A stretch of DNA of 48,333 bases from Phenylobacterium sp. (GCF_024508875.1 NZ_JANINU010000064.1:1-48333); one strand, 5' to 3'. Positions 27,025 to 35,283 are shown, counted from the stretch's first letter. A program made the numbers and translations. The notes: a model not told the origin generated them from the sequence alone.

Positions 27025-27987
27025 TCAATCGCCGCCCGGGCCCTCCACGTCCACCCCGCGCAGGCGAAGCTGGCTGATCACCCCGCCCTCGGCCAGCAGC
27101 GGGCGCAGGCTGACCACCGCCACCGAATGTCCGGGGGTCTCCAGCGCGTTGACGATCGCCGCCGCCTGGTCGGCCGTCATCCGCCGCCACAGCTCGGGCC
27201 CGCCGCCCAGCAGCAGCAGGCACTTCTCGAAGCTGCGCGGCGCGGTCAGCGCCTGGCCCACGTCGCCCCGCGCCCAGCCCTCGGCCGCCGCCCGGCCCTG
27301 GGCCCGCGACGCCTCCAGGTCCTTCAGCGCCCCGTCCAGGCACTGCTCGTGCACCGAGGGCGTCAGCGAGGCCAGCGCCGTGTTCACGAACGGCACGGCC
27401 TTGTACCGCGCCGGGTCCACCACCTTCACCTTGTCGGCCTTCGCCAGCTTGATGATCTGGTCCATGGTCGACGGCGCCGTCTGCGCCTTCTGCACGTCCT
27501 CGGTGAGCTGCGCGCCGGCCATCAGCGGGGTCCAGCCGGCATAGCGCTTGGCCGGCAGCCCGGCCCGCTCCCGCGCCGCCACGAACCGGCTGCGCAGCGG
27601 CTCGCGCAGGCTCTCCTCCAGCGGCGTCTTCGACCGCAGCTTCGCCCGCGCCCGCAGCAGCGCCGGCACGTCGCCCAGCCCGGCCCGCAGGCTCACCCGC
27701 GTGCCGACGATCAGGCTGTTGGCCCCCTTCAGCCGCCGCTGCAGCCACCGCTGGTCCCAGGCCAGCCCCTTGGGCAGCCGCTCGTCCGACAGGGCCAGGA
27801 TGTACACCGTGGTGTCCGCGTCCGAGACCTTCCACCACGCCGGCCCCGGCTCGCGCGCCTGCACCACCAGCTCCGAGACGATGTTCGCCTCGGGATCCTC
27901 GATCGCCGTCCGCGGCTGCGCCGCCGCGACACTCGCCGTCGCCATCCAAAGGGCCGCCACAAGGCCGCCCGCCATCGCTCTGCGCAT
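27025..27987 (-). CDS. TraB/GumN-family protein with degenerate motifs
   Basis: 320 aa with a signal peptide (MRRAMAGGLVAALWMATASVAAA). TraB/GumN character is seen in PAWWKVSDADTTVYILALSDERLPKGLAW, MAGAQL, the DQIIKLAK segment, and the C-terminal SVAVVSLRPLLAEGGVISQL. The family normally shows two GxxH motifs in those places; here they read ALSD and VSLR, so the presumed catalytic histidines are absent. ATG 27987 is chosen because GGGGAG lies just upstream. It is probably periplasmic and possibly a non-catalytic paralogue. Confidence 0.72.
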   Translation of the reverse strand: MRRAMAGGLVAALWMATASVAAAQPRTAIEDPEANIVSELVVQAREPGPAWWKVSDADTTVYILALSDERLPKGLAWDQRWLQRRLKGANSLIVGTRVSLRAGLGDVPALLRARAKLRSKTPLEESLREPLRSRFVAARERAGLPAKRYAGWTPLMAGAQLTEDVQKAQTAPSTMDQIIKLAKADKVKVVDPARYKAVPFVNTALASLTPSVHEQCLDGALKDLEASRAQGRAAAEGWARGDVGQALTAPRSFEKCLLLLGGGPELWRRMTADQAAAIVNALETPGHSVAVVSLRPLLAEGGVISQLRLRGVDVEGPGGD

Positions 27988-28108
27988 GATCTCTCCCCGA
28001 TCCGGTCGAACACGGATCGGCGGCGCTTGCGGCGAAACCTTGGCCATGGCGCGGACAGTTCGCGGCGCCGGCGTACCGGTACACGCCCCGGGATAGAGCG
28101 CCGGCCGC

Positions 28109-28576
28109 CTACCGCCGCCGGGCGCAGAGGGCGACGATCGCCGCGCCGGCGGCCACCACCAGGGCGTCTTCCACCAGGCCGCTGCGCGTCTGGCCCACCG
28201 CCGCGATCGCCCGCTTGCGCGCCGCCAGGGTCAGGTAGGCCAGCGGCACGGCCGTCCCCACCGCCACCGCCGCGCCCGCCTTCTCGCGGCCGCGCGGCGC
28301 CAGCGCCGCCCCGGCGATCCCCGCGCTGGCCACCCGCGCCAGCAGGCCCAGGAACACGGTCCGGTCCGGGGCCGACTTCATCTTGTCGCCCAGCAGCTCG
28401 CCCGCCCCCATCGCCAGCGCCCCGAAGCGGAACAGCGGATGGTCCAGCAGAACCAGCCGCCCGGGCAGCCGCCCGCCCGCCAGCCGCGCCGTCGACAGCG
28501 CCGCCATCGGCGTCATCGACCGCGCGCTCGCAACAGCGCCGATCAGGGCGGACGGAACCAGGTCGAGCATCTTCAT
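28109..28576 (-). CDS. DUF4126-like membrane protein
   Basis: A 155-aa protein with several hydrophobic stretches. VPSALIGAVASARSMTPMAAL, GELLGDKMKSAPDRT and VEDALVVAAGAAIVAL are the hallmarks that recall DUF4126. Function unknown. It is a monocistronic-looking gene upstream of the TraB-like gene on the same strand (121-bp gap). Confidence 0.72.
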   Translation of the reverse strand: MKMLDLVPSALIGAVASARSMTPMAALSTARLAGGRLPGRLVLLDHPLFRFGALAMGAGELLGDKMKSAPDRTVFLGLLARVASAGIAGAALAPRGREKAGAAVAVGTAVPLAYLTLAARKRAIAAVGQTRSGLVEDALVVAAGAAIVALCARRR

Positions 28577-28724
28577 CGATGCTGAACACCCAGGCTGCGC
28601 CCAGGTTCACGCCGAGCGCCCGGACGCGCTCCGGTTGCAGTTTTAGACACGCGATGCGCGAGCGATCTTGCCCCGGTGGCGAAAGGGTTAATGATCCCTC
28701 TCCTGTTCATTGGGGTTCGTTCAC

Positions 28725-29336
28725 ATGCGTACAGTCAGCTTTGCCGCCGCCGCGGCCATCGCCATCGCCGCGTTTGCGGCGCCCGCCCAGGCCGACACCG
28801 TCGTCTTCAGCAAGGCCGGAACCATCCAGGCCGACGCGTTCGCCCAGTTCGTCGCCCTGCCCGGCGCCGGGACCTACGACATCGCGTTCACCAGCTCGAG
28901 CGACGCCGACTACGTTTTCAGCGTCGGCTACGACTATCACTGGGACATCTTCCGCGCGCCGGCGCCCCGGCCGCACAGCGAGTTCATCGACGGCAGCAAC
29001 GGCGACGTCACCATCTACAACGCCGCTGTCGGAAGCGCCTTCACCTACTCCTTCGTCATCCCGGAGATGACCCGCGAGTACTTCCTGTCCGACAGCTACT
29101 ACACGATCTACGGCGTGCCGGAGGGGACCGAGCTCTACCGCGAGACCCGCTGGGAAAACCCCCGCGTCTTCGCCCAGGTCTGGCCGATCTCGTTCGACGA
29201 CGGGACCTACAGCGTCACCATCACCCGCCGCGACCCGGTCCAGGGCGTGCCCGAGCCCGCCACCTGGGCCTTGCTCATCGCCGGCTTCGCGGCCACCGGC
29301 TCGGCGCTCCGCCGTCGCCGCGCCGCGCTCGCCTGA
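28725..29336 (+). CDS. PEPxxWA-CTERM sorting-domain protein
   Basis: 203 aa. A signal peptide (SFAAAAAIAIAAFAAPAQA) is followed by a beta-rich, aromatic extracellular part. The C-terminus has the tripartite sorting signal: VPEPATWA, a hydrophobic helix (LLIAGFAATGSAL) and RRRRAA. Proteins of this class are processed by an exosortase and usually reach the surface or extracellular polysaccharide. No exosortase gene is in the window. ATG 28725 is chosen to start the signal peptide. Confidence 0.88.
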   Translation: MRTVSFAAAAAIAIAAFAAPAQADTVVFSKAGTIQADAFAQFVALPGAGTYDIAFTSSSDADYVFSVGYDYHWDIFRAPAPRPHSEFIDGSNGDVTIYNAAVGSAFTYSFVIPEMTREYFLSDSYYTIYGVPEGTELYRETRWENPRVFAQVWPISFDDGTYSVTITRRDPVQGVPEPATWALLIAGFAATGSALRRRRAALA

Positions 29337-29445
29337 TCCCGGACGCCAGGCCTTCCTGCCGCCAGGCCTCCCGTCGCCCGGCCTTCCCGTCGCCCGGTGG
29401 CGCGGAAGGCCGGAACCCGACCGGCGCCCCACTCATCCCACCGCC

Positions 29446-30285
29446 TCACCCGCCCCCCGGCAGCCGCCCGTACCCCGCCGGCGGGCGCCAGCCCGGCGTG
29501 TCCTCGCGCTCCACGTGCCCGGTCTCGGGGTTTGGGCACCAGGCCACCACCTTCCGCTCGCCGGTCTGTGGGTCCACCTCGACGCCGAAGTGCCGGAACA
29601 GCGTCTTCACCACCTCCGGCCCCCGCTCGGGCTCCACGGTCTTCAGGCGGAACACCCGCGGCGCCATCACCCCGGCCAGCCAGCGCAGGTGCCCCAGCCG
29701 CACGCCGGTCAGGTAGGCCGTCTCCGGCGTCGCCGCCAACGCCATGTCCCAGCCCTCGTCGCTCAGCACCTCGGCGCGGATCCGCATGCCCAGTTGCACC
29801 CGCTCCTCGAACTCCGGGAACCGCCGCCGCCAGTAGAACAGCGTCGACAGGCTGGGCATGGTCGGGTCGCGCCCGATGGCCGTCAGGCTCTGCCCCTCGC
29901 ACAGCCGCTCGAACACCTCGTCCGCCACCTCCTCGCTGATCGTGAACGCCGGCCCGCACGTCCCCGCCGGCCGCCCCCCGGCCCGCCGCGCCTCCAGCAG
30001 CGCCGCCGCGAAGTCCGGCTTGGCCTTCGCCCACTTCGCCACCGCCTCGGCCGTCGGCATCCCCCGCGTCCGGGCGATGTGATACAGCAGCTCCCCCCGC
30101 GCCAGCCGCGCGCACAGCTTCACCGCCACCTCCGGCGAATAGCGCACATAGGTGCGCGGCTTCTTCCGCTTGCCGCCGCTCTTGCCCCCGCCCCGCCCGT
30201 GGGCGCTGCCGCTCTGCGCAGCGTCCCCGCCGGCCGCAGGCGCGCACACAGCCGCCGTCGCCGCAGGATCCATGTCCTCCGCCAT
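29446..30285 (-). CDS. Orphan phage terminase small-subunit-like protein
   Basis: 279 aa. After a low-complexity basic N-terminus (GRGGGKSGGKRKKPRTYVR) come two helix-turn-helix-like units: RLARGELLYHIARTRGMPTAEAVAKW then PDFAAALLEAR, and RLCEGQSLTAIGRDPTMPSLSTLFYW then FPEFEERVQLGMRIRAEVL. The pattern of a HTH followed by a W-x(5)-P-x-F segment is that of phage terminase small subunits, which recognise packaging sites. No large terminase, portal or capsid gene lies nearby, so it is a prophage relic or a domesticated DNA-binding protein. Confidence 0.65.
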   Translation of the reverse strand: MAEDMDPAATAAVCAPAAGGDAAQSGSAHGRGGGKSGGKRKKPRTYVRYSPEVAVKLCARLARGELLYHIARTRGMPTAEAVAKWAKAKPDFAAALLEARRAGGRPAGTCGPAFTISEEVADEVFERLCEGQSLTAIGRDPTMPSLSTLFYWRRRFPEFEERVQLGMRIRAEVLSDEGWDMALAATPETAYLTGVRLGHLRWLAGVMAPRVFRLKTVEPERGPEVVKTLFRHFGVEVDPQTGERKVVAWCPNPETGHVEREDTPGWRPPAGYGRLPGGG

Positions 30286-30401
30286 CGCACCATCTCTCGA
30301 CTGTCCAGAAAGCCACGCCGCCGCGCCCCAGGCGCAGTCATCGACGCTGCCCGAACCCTAGCCCAATCCGCGCGCAAAATCAAGAACAAACGAAGAACAT
30401 C
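30286..30401. other. Upstream region of the terminase-like gene
   Basis: Non-coding start of a 583-bp gap that runs to 30868. It is A/T-richer near 30360-30400 (AAAATCAAGAACAAACGAAGAA), a plausible promoter area for the leftward gene. The rest of the gap is occupied by the hairpin repeats and the dispersed repeat listed separately. Confidence 0.4.
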
Positions 30402-30424
30402 ATGGCCGGGCTCGGGCCGGCCAT
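30402..30424. repeat. REP-type hairpin 1
   Basis: ATGGCCGG and CCGGCCAT pair around GGCTCGG. The sequence is of the same family as the pair at 30467-30595. Confidence 0.6.
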
Positions 30425-30466
30425 CCATTCCAGGGCGCCGGCCAGCCGGCCCTTCCCACTTCCAAC

Positions 30467-30595
30467 TCGTCATCCCCGGGCTCGTCCCGGGGATCCAGAA
30501 GCGCCGAAAAGTCTCAGCCAGCCGCCGCCGCACCGCCGCGCGCGAACCCCCGCCCGGCGCATCTGGATGGCCGGGACAAGCCCGGCCATGACGAG
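30467..30595. repeat. Inverted pair of REP-type hairpins
   Basis: Two related hairpins in opposite orientation: CTCGTCATCCCCGGG with CCCGGGGATCCAG (30467-30497), and CTGGATGGCCGGG with CCCGGCCATGACGAG (30563-30595). The outer eight bases CTCGTCAT/ATGACGAG also pair, giving one large stem. This is the usual form of alphaproteobacterial intergenic palindromes. Confidence 0.7.
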
Positions 30596-30615
30596 CAAAG
30601 AGAGAGGTGGTCCCG

Positions 30616-30827
30616 CGTCCGCCAGGACGCACCCCACCCTGAAGGCCACGGTCAGCCCCTGCCGGGAGGGTTGGAGCTTAGCCAAGGATGGGCGCCCACC
30701 GCCCCAGCGGCGGCCCATTCCATCCCCGCTGGGGGTGGCGAGCGAAGCGAGGGGGGCCGATGCGCGCCAGCGCATCGGAAGGCCGTCCTTGAGGAAGCGG
30801 AAGAGGCTGGCATGCTGCGGTAGGGCC
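30616..30827. repeat. Dispersed repeat, copy A
   Basis: About 212 bp. It shares a 41-nt block (30625-30665) exactly with copy C at 32162-32202 and the tail 30782-30821 almost exactly with the end of copy C. Copy A carries an additional internal stretch (30720-30780) that contains short inverted repeats such as GATGCGC/GCGCATC. It lies immediately upstream of the DNA glycosylase gene. Confidence 0.75.
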
Positions 30828-30868
30828 TTCGCCATCCCCGCCCGCCACACAAGGAGCCGTCCGCGACC

Positions 30869-31381
30869 ATGCCCGACCACGCATCCCGCAAGACAAGCTT
30901 CGCGCCGCTCGCCGACGACCGGACACGCGTGCTCGTCCTGGGCTCCCTGCCGGGCGAAATTTCGCTCCAACGCCGACAGTACTACGCCCACCCGACCAAC
31001 CAGTTCTGGCGGCTCATGGCGCCCGTCGTCGCGGCCGACCTCGCCGCCTTGGACTACGAGACGCGCCTGGCCGCGCTGCTGAACGCCGGCGTGGGCCTGT
31101 GGGACGTCGTCGGCTCGGCGACGCGAACCGGCAGCCTGGACTCGGATATCCGGGGGTACAGCGCCAACCCTCTCGCGGCGGCGCTCGACCGCTTCCCGTC
31201 CGTGCGCGCCCTCGCCTTCAACGGCGGCAAGGCCCTCGCCATCGGCCGTCGCCAGCTCCAAGGCCACCCCCACATCACGCTCGTTCCGCTTCCGTCGAGC
31301 AGCGCGGCCTACTGCGCGATCCCGTTCGAAGCCAAACTGTCCAAATGGCTGCTGCTGCGACCGCTGCTGGCCGCCGGCTAG
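30869..31381 (+). CDS. Hypoxanthine-DNA glycosylase (DNA-deoxyinosine glycosylase)
   Basis: 170 aa of the family 6 (HDG) branch of the uracil-DNA glycosylase superfamily. The hallmark is RVLVLGSLPGEISLQRRQYYAHPTNQFW at residues 20-47, followed by NAGVGLWDVV and, near the C-terminus, LVPLPSSSAA. The enzyme excises hypoxanthine arising from adenine deamination. AAGGAG is 12 bases before the ATG. The gene is bracketed by dispersed-repeat copies A and B; copy B abuts its stop codon. Confidence 0.88.
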   Translation: MPDHASRKTSFAPLADDRTRVLVLGSLPGEISLQRRQYYAHPTNQFWRLMAPVVAADLAALDYETRLAALLNAGVGLWDVVGSATRTGSLDSDIRGYSANPLAAALDRFPSVRALAFNGGKALAIGRRQLQGHPHITLVPLPSSSAAYCAIPFEAKLSKWLLLRPLLAAG

Positions 31382-31406
31382 GCGGAAGAGGCTGGCATGC
31401 TGCGGT
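31382..31406. repeat. Dispersed repeat, copy B (tail only)
   Basis: The 25 bases GCGGAAGAGGCTGGCATGCT plus GCGGT are identical to the 3' ends of copies A (30797-30821) and C (32285-32309). They begin at the base after the glycosylase stop codon. Confidence 0.7.
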
Positions 31407-31439
31407 CGGCGCTCTCAGCGACCAGCCTCGTCCTGCCGG

Positions 31440-31730
31440 CTAAAGGCGCACCTCTTCAACACCGCCGGCGCGTTCAGCCTCCCAGGCCCGCGCAAAGTTC
31501 ACGACCTCGTCCAACGGTTCATTCGGGTGCGATGTCGTGCAGAGAAAGCCCTCGGGATCGGACCCATCGCCCACCACGAGATCGTTGACGAGTTCTTCGA
31601 GGCGCTCACTGTCCGGCCCGACGATCGCAACGAGCGAAACCCCGTGACGGAGACACCGCTCCACGAAATCCCCCAGCGCAGTCTCGTCCGAGATCGGCGC
31701 GTGGAGAATGGTCCTCGCACTGAGCGTCAT
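31440..31730 (-). CDS. Small unknown protein, second of a coupled pair
   Basis: 96 aa, acidic, soluble. It begins MTLSARTILHAPISDETAL and contains VSLVAIVGPDSERLEELVNDLVVGD, which has a Rossmann-like beta-alpha feel, then CTTSHPNEPLDEVVNFARAWE. I do not recognise the family. The start overlaps the stop of the upstream gene (ATGA), so the two proteins are made together. Small acidic pairs like this occur among immunity-type proteins, but there is no toxin here to support that. Confidence 0.6.
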   Translation of the reverse strand: MTLSARTILHAPISDETALGDFVERCLRHGVSLVAIVGPDSERLEELVNDLVVGDGSDPEGFLCTTSHPNEPLDEVVNFARAWEAERAGGVEEVRL

Positions 31731-32032
31731 CTGAAACTCCCCCAGTACTCCAGAATGAAGAAGCCGAGCCGTTCCTCCAGAAGCCTTGCGACGCGACGCG
31801 CGTCGTCCTCGGTTTCGACGACGATGCCGTCCATCAGGACGCCGTGGCCGCCGTCCTCATAGGCCACCGGACCCCACGCCAACATGCTCGGTTCAAACCC
31901 GACCTCCGAAAACTCGGCGTCCCAAAAGGGCAGCGAGAGGTGCGTCCACGGCGTCGGAAGCGCGTCTATCTCCACGGCGCCATTGCCGGAGCCCCAGGCG
32001 GCGGCCCCCACCATGATCGGAATGTCCATCAT
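31727..32032 (-). CDS. Small unknown protein, first of a coupled pair
   Basis: 101 aa from ATG 32032 (a second ATG follows immediately). Acidic and tryptophan-rich: GAAAWGSGNGAVEIDALP, TPWTHLSLPFWDAEF, GPVAYEDGGHGVLMDGIVVETEDDARRVARLLEERL. The ending LGFFILEYWGSF is aromatic. The frame is open to 32146, but the extra N-terminus is basic and unlike the rest and reaches the repeat, so it was left out. No family recognised. Confidence 0.6.
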   Translation of the reverse strand: MMDIPIMVGAAAWGSGNGAVEIDALPTPWTHLSLPFWDAEFSEVGFEPSMLAWGPVAYEDGGHGVLMDGIVVETEDDARRVARLLEERLGFFILEYWGSFR

Positions 32033-32152
32033 AACTCGCAACGCAGGGCTCCGCGTCCACCGACAGGTCGCATCCTCGGCCTGATGCGCTAACAGCAGCT
32101 TCCATTTTCTGGCTAACACCGCACCCGCCATGCGCCACCGCGCCATGGCGCA
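32033..32152. other. Gap upstream of the unknown pair
   Basis: Non-coding. It holds the likely promoter of the leftward pair and the palindromic TGCGCCACCGCGCCATGGCGCA near 32131-32152, which borders dispersed-repeat copy C. Confidence 0.35.
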
Positions 32153-32315
32153 CGTCCGCCCGGACGCACCCCACCCTGAAGGCCACGGTCAGCCCCTGCC
32201 GGCCTCTGGAGCTTGGTCAAGGATTGGGCGCGACCCGCGCCCCAACCGCCCCAGCGGCGGCCCGCCAGGGCCGTCCTTGAGGAAGCGGAAGAGGCTGGCA
32301 TGCTGCGGTGGGGCC
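32153..32315. repeat. Dispersed repeat, copy C
   Basis: About 163 bp, collinear with copy A over its first ~100 bp and last ~45 bp but without most of copy A's internal segment. It lies between the unknown pair and the 3' end of the trlF-like gene (76 bp further on), so copies A to C bracket the glycosylase and the pair. Confidence 0.75.
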
Positions 32316-32391
32316 GCAGGTGATGGTCGGTGCTGGCGCTAGGAGGGCACGCTGGGTTCGGGTCCAGAAGCTGACCATCCGCGCGGCGCGG

Positions 32392-35283
32392 CTAGGACGT
32401 GAGCGCGTAGCGACGTTCGCGATCGTGGAAAGCCGATTCTCCGCCTTCGAGGATGCGGCACACCTTTGCTCGAATACCGTTACCCGGTCGGTCGTCCTCA
32501 AGAGGACCCGCATCGTAGGTGATCGCCGGGAGGCCGTTCGCTTGGCGCCCACATGTGGCGACGATTACCTGCTCCGCGTCAGTGTTAACCACTAGATTCG
32601 GGTTATGGGTAATGAGAATGATCTGCCGCCGCCGCTTCGCGGTGCGGAAGTAGTGCACGAGGAGATCGTAGATCGACTCGCTATCCAAGTTCTCCTCGGG
32701 TTGATCGATGATAAGTGGTCGGCTGTCGTCTGTATCCATGCCAAGATACAAGATTAATAGAACAATCCCCTTGGTCCCCGGCGATAGTTTTTCCAGTTCC
32801 GTCGCATTGTAGCGAAGACCATACGTCAACTCGATGTGCCCAGTCGAAAACAGCCAATCTAAGACATCGACAACCGTGGCGCCTGTGCGGAGCGCCGCCT
32901 TACCGTCCAGAAACGCAGCGTTGAAGGGCTCGATGAACTTGCCTAGCGCGTCAGCGATTTTCTCAGGATCGCCGGAGCGCCAAGCAGGAGCAAGTTCGTC
33001 GCCAATAGCGGCCTTCAGATCGCCAGCCGGTGTGCCGCGGCGCTGGTCGAACAAGGCATCGCCGGTGGCGATCCATGCCGCTGTATTGACATCCCAACGG
33101 ATGTAGAATTCGAGGCTCTGTTCCTGTTTGCGGCTTGTCTGGAGCCGCTGTCGGATGGGGCCATACAAGGCCTCTAAAATCGCCTGTTCTTGGCGCAGGC
33201 TTTCGAAATAGGTCTTGTAGGCGTCCATGCGCTCATCTGGTAGGGCGCGACGCCGGGTCAGTTCAGGTCCCTCAATGCGAGCGATTTCCTCGACGAGGCG
33301 TACTGCTTCAACGTCTATGGCGGCCAGCCGCTTCTGGATGGCGTCGATCCGTTCCCTCATCGCACGATCTGCAGTGAGCTGACCGTTCAATCTATTGATC
33401 TCGGCTTCGACGGCGGCGATTGTCTCCGGCGCGGGAGCGTCAGGATCACCCTGGCGAGCGCGGATGTCTTCATTGATGCTACGTTCGAGAGCAGCCAGGG
33501 GCCGCTCTGCGTCGCCCGTGAACTTGGGCTCGAAGAGCTGTTGGGCTTCTTCGTTCAGGCCAAGCTCCTGCAGCTTAGGGGTGATCGAGGTGTAGAACTG
33601 CCGCATGTCGCGGGAGAATCCAGCGACTGCGGCCCGAACATCACCGATCTTGACTAGGCGTTGCTTGCTGCCACCCGCGACGGCCTGCAGAGTGGAGAGC
33701 TTGGCCCGCGCCGCCGCCATAGCCTCTTGGATTTTGGCGTCCTCCGCATTGATTGCGGCAGGCATTTGCAGCTTGAGGCTTCCGGCCTCGGCTTGAAGGG
33801 TCGCGACACGGGCCTTCAACTCGCCAAGCTTTCCAAAGCGCGCTCGAAGCCGGTCGCCCTCCCGGATCAACTGCTGCACACGAGTGACGATTCGTTCCCT
33901 CTCCGCACGCAATGCTCTGGTCTTAATCGAGCGAAGTTCATTGAAGTCAGTGGCATTCAGGGTTTCGGTCGGGTCGAGCGCCGCGAAAACGACTGCTTCG
34001 ACCTCCTTCACGAGATCAGCGCCGACATGATCTTCCGCGCACAAGCGCTCGACGAACCGTTGCGAGAGATACCGAACTGCGTCCCCTCTATAAGGCCCAT
34101 CACCGATCCGATGTGCCTTCTGTTGTCCGTCTGCCCAGGTCAGCGTGACGCTGAGATTGTCGAGGTGGCGCTCAACCTTACTGAGGAAGGAGGCATCTTT
34201 GGCCGGAGCCGCGCTGCCGGCAGCGGCGCTGATAAGTTCGGCGAGGGCTGATTTCCCGGAGCCCTTCTGGCCTATGACCGCGACTATACCGGGATTGAGC
34301 GGCAAGACCATCGACTCGAACCATCCGCTCGGATCACGGATGGTGACACTGTCGATCACCCTGCTGAGGTCATGCATGTCGGGCGGCGCGACGCCGATAT
34401 AGACGCGGTCAGCTGGCTCGAAGAGGACTTGCCGGAGCCCCTCAAATGTCGTGTCCGCCTTGATCCAGCAAAATCTATCCTGATCAGGCTTAAATAGCCG
34501 AGCCAGTTCATGCGCATCCGACCCATGAACGCAGGGCTTGACTCCTCCGACTCTTTTCAATTCAGCTTCGGAGTTCTTGTCTAGACCGAGGTAGAAATCT
34601 CGGTCCTTCGGGTTTCCCGAGAAGATCAGCTGCGAGGCGCGGATGATCTCTTCGCGAAGCGCGCCAAATCCATCATCGAGCGGCAGTCCACTGACGCCAT
34701 CGGTTCCGCTGTTAGAGACTGCGAGGAGGCTGTGACCTGCCAACCAATGTTCCTCGCGGTACCACTTGTGGAGTGTCTCGAAGGAAACCTTGAATTGGCC
34801 GATGCCATGGCGTTCGGCCGCTCCAGCGTCTGTGATCGACTGATCATGCGCTCGGCCGAGCTCCCTCAAATCTTCGGGCACACAGCCATATGGCTTGCGA
34901 TTGTAGGTGAAGGTCAGGCGCCGGAGTGCTTCGAGGATCTGGCGTTCGTGATCCGGCTGGGTGGGATCCACTAGGACGTGCAGGTTGATGGCGCGGCCCT
35001 TGACGGTCTCCGGTGTCGCGCGGAACTCGATATTCGGGATCAAGAGCTCAACGTTAGCGAGCCGTCCACTCGCCTTTTCCCGCCGCATTCGCGAATAGTT
35101 AGAGATCGACATGTAGTCGGTCACGCCGATGACGGTGACGTCTGTCTGCCCCTCAATCGCGCCCAGGTAGCCATCCCAATCGCCTTTGAAGCGATCTGCC
35201 ATCGCTGTGCCGGGCGTATGGACGTGCAAGTCCCAACGTCGCCACTCAGAACCGCGCTTCAGCAAGCCCCACCCTCGACCCAC
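32392..35283 (-). CDS. trlF: TrlF-type PHP phosphoesterase / SMC-like ATPase
   Basis: 963 aa. The N-terminal PHP domain has WDLHVHT (H20, H22), VTDYMSI (D56), NIEFRA (E86) and CVHGSDAHEL (H253, D256, H258), a metal-binding phosphoesterase or nuclease set. An ABC/SMC-type ATPase follows: Walker A GQKGSGKS (338-345), about 400 residues of coiled coil, signature LSPGTKG (833-839), Walker B PLIIDQPEEN (856-865) and switch His in ITHNP (893). TrlF-family proteins were described near ter stress operons and are suspected in defence. The start is GTG 35283 or a nearby TTG (35262). The gene is clearly less GC-rich than its surroundings, which suggests recent transfer. Confidence 0.85.
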   Translation of the reverse strand: MGRGWGLLKRGSEWRRWDLHVHTPGTAMADRFKGDWDGYLGAIEGQTDVTVIGVTDYMSISNYSRMRREKASGRLANVELLIPNIEFRATPETVKGRAINLHVLVDPTQPDHERQILEALRRLTFTYNRKPYGCVPEDLRELGRAHDQSITDAGAAERHGIGQFKVSFETLHKWYREEHWLAGHSLLAVSNSGTDGVSGLPLDDGFGALREEIIRASQLIFSGNPKDRDFYLGLDKNSEAELKRVGGVKPCVHGSDAHELARLFKPDQDRFCWIKADTTFEGLRQVLFEPADRVYIGVAPPDMHDLSRVIDSVTIRDPSGWFESMVLPLNPGIVAVIGQKGSGKSALAELISAAAGSAAPAKDASFLSKVERHLDNLSVTLTWADGQQKAHRIGDGPYRGDAVRYLSQRFVERLCAEDHVGADLVKEVEAVVFAALDPTETLNATDFNELRSIKTRALRAERERIVTRVQQLIREGDRLRARFGKLGELKARVATLQAEAGSLKLQMPAAINAEDAKIQEAMAAARAKLSTLQAVAGGSKQRLVKIGDVRAAVAGFSRDMRQFYTSITPKLQELGLNEEAQQLFEPKFTGDAERPLAALERSINEDIRARQGDPDAPAPETIAAVEAEINRLNGQLTADRAMRERIDAIQKRLAAIDVEAVRLVEEIARIEGPELTRRRALPDERMDAYKTYFESLRQEQAILEALYGPIRQRLQTSRKQEQSLEFYIRWDVNTAAWIATGDALFDQRRGTPAGDLKAAIGDELAPAWRSGDPEKIADALGKFIEPFNAAFLDGKAALRTGATVVDVLDWLFSTGHIELTYGLRYNATELEKLSPGTKGIVLLILYLGMDTDDSRPLIIDQPEENLDSESIYDLLVHYFRTAKRRRQIILITHNPNLVVNTDAEQVIVATCGRQANGLPAITYDAGPLEDDRPGNGIRAKVCRILEGGESAFHDRERRYALTS

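Noticed and set aside
29337..29445. Tandem repeat after the PEP-CTERM gene
   Set aside because: Only imperfect short GC-rich units (CTTCCCGTCGCCCGG-like); not convincing as an element.
29446..35283. A prophage or integrative element spanning the accessory region
   Set aside because: No integrase, att repeats, structural or replication genes are seen; only a terminase-like orphan and unrelated small genes.
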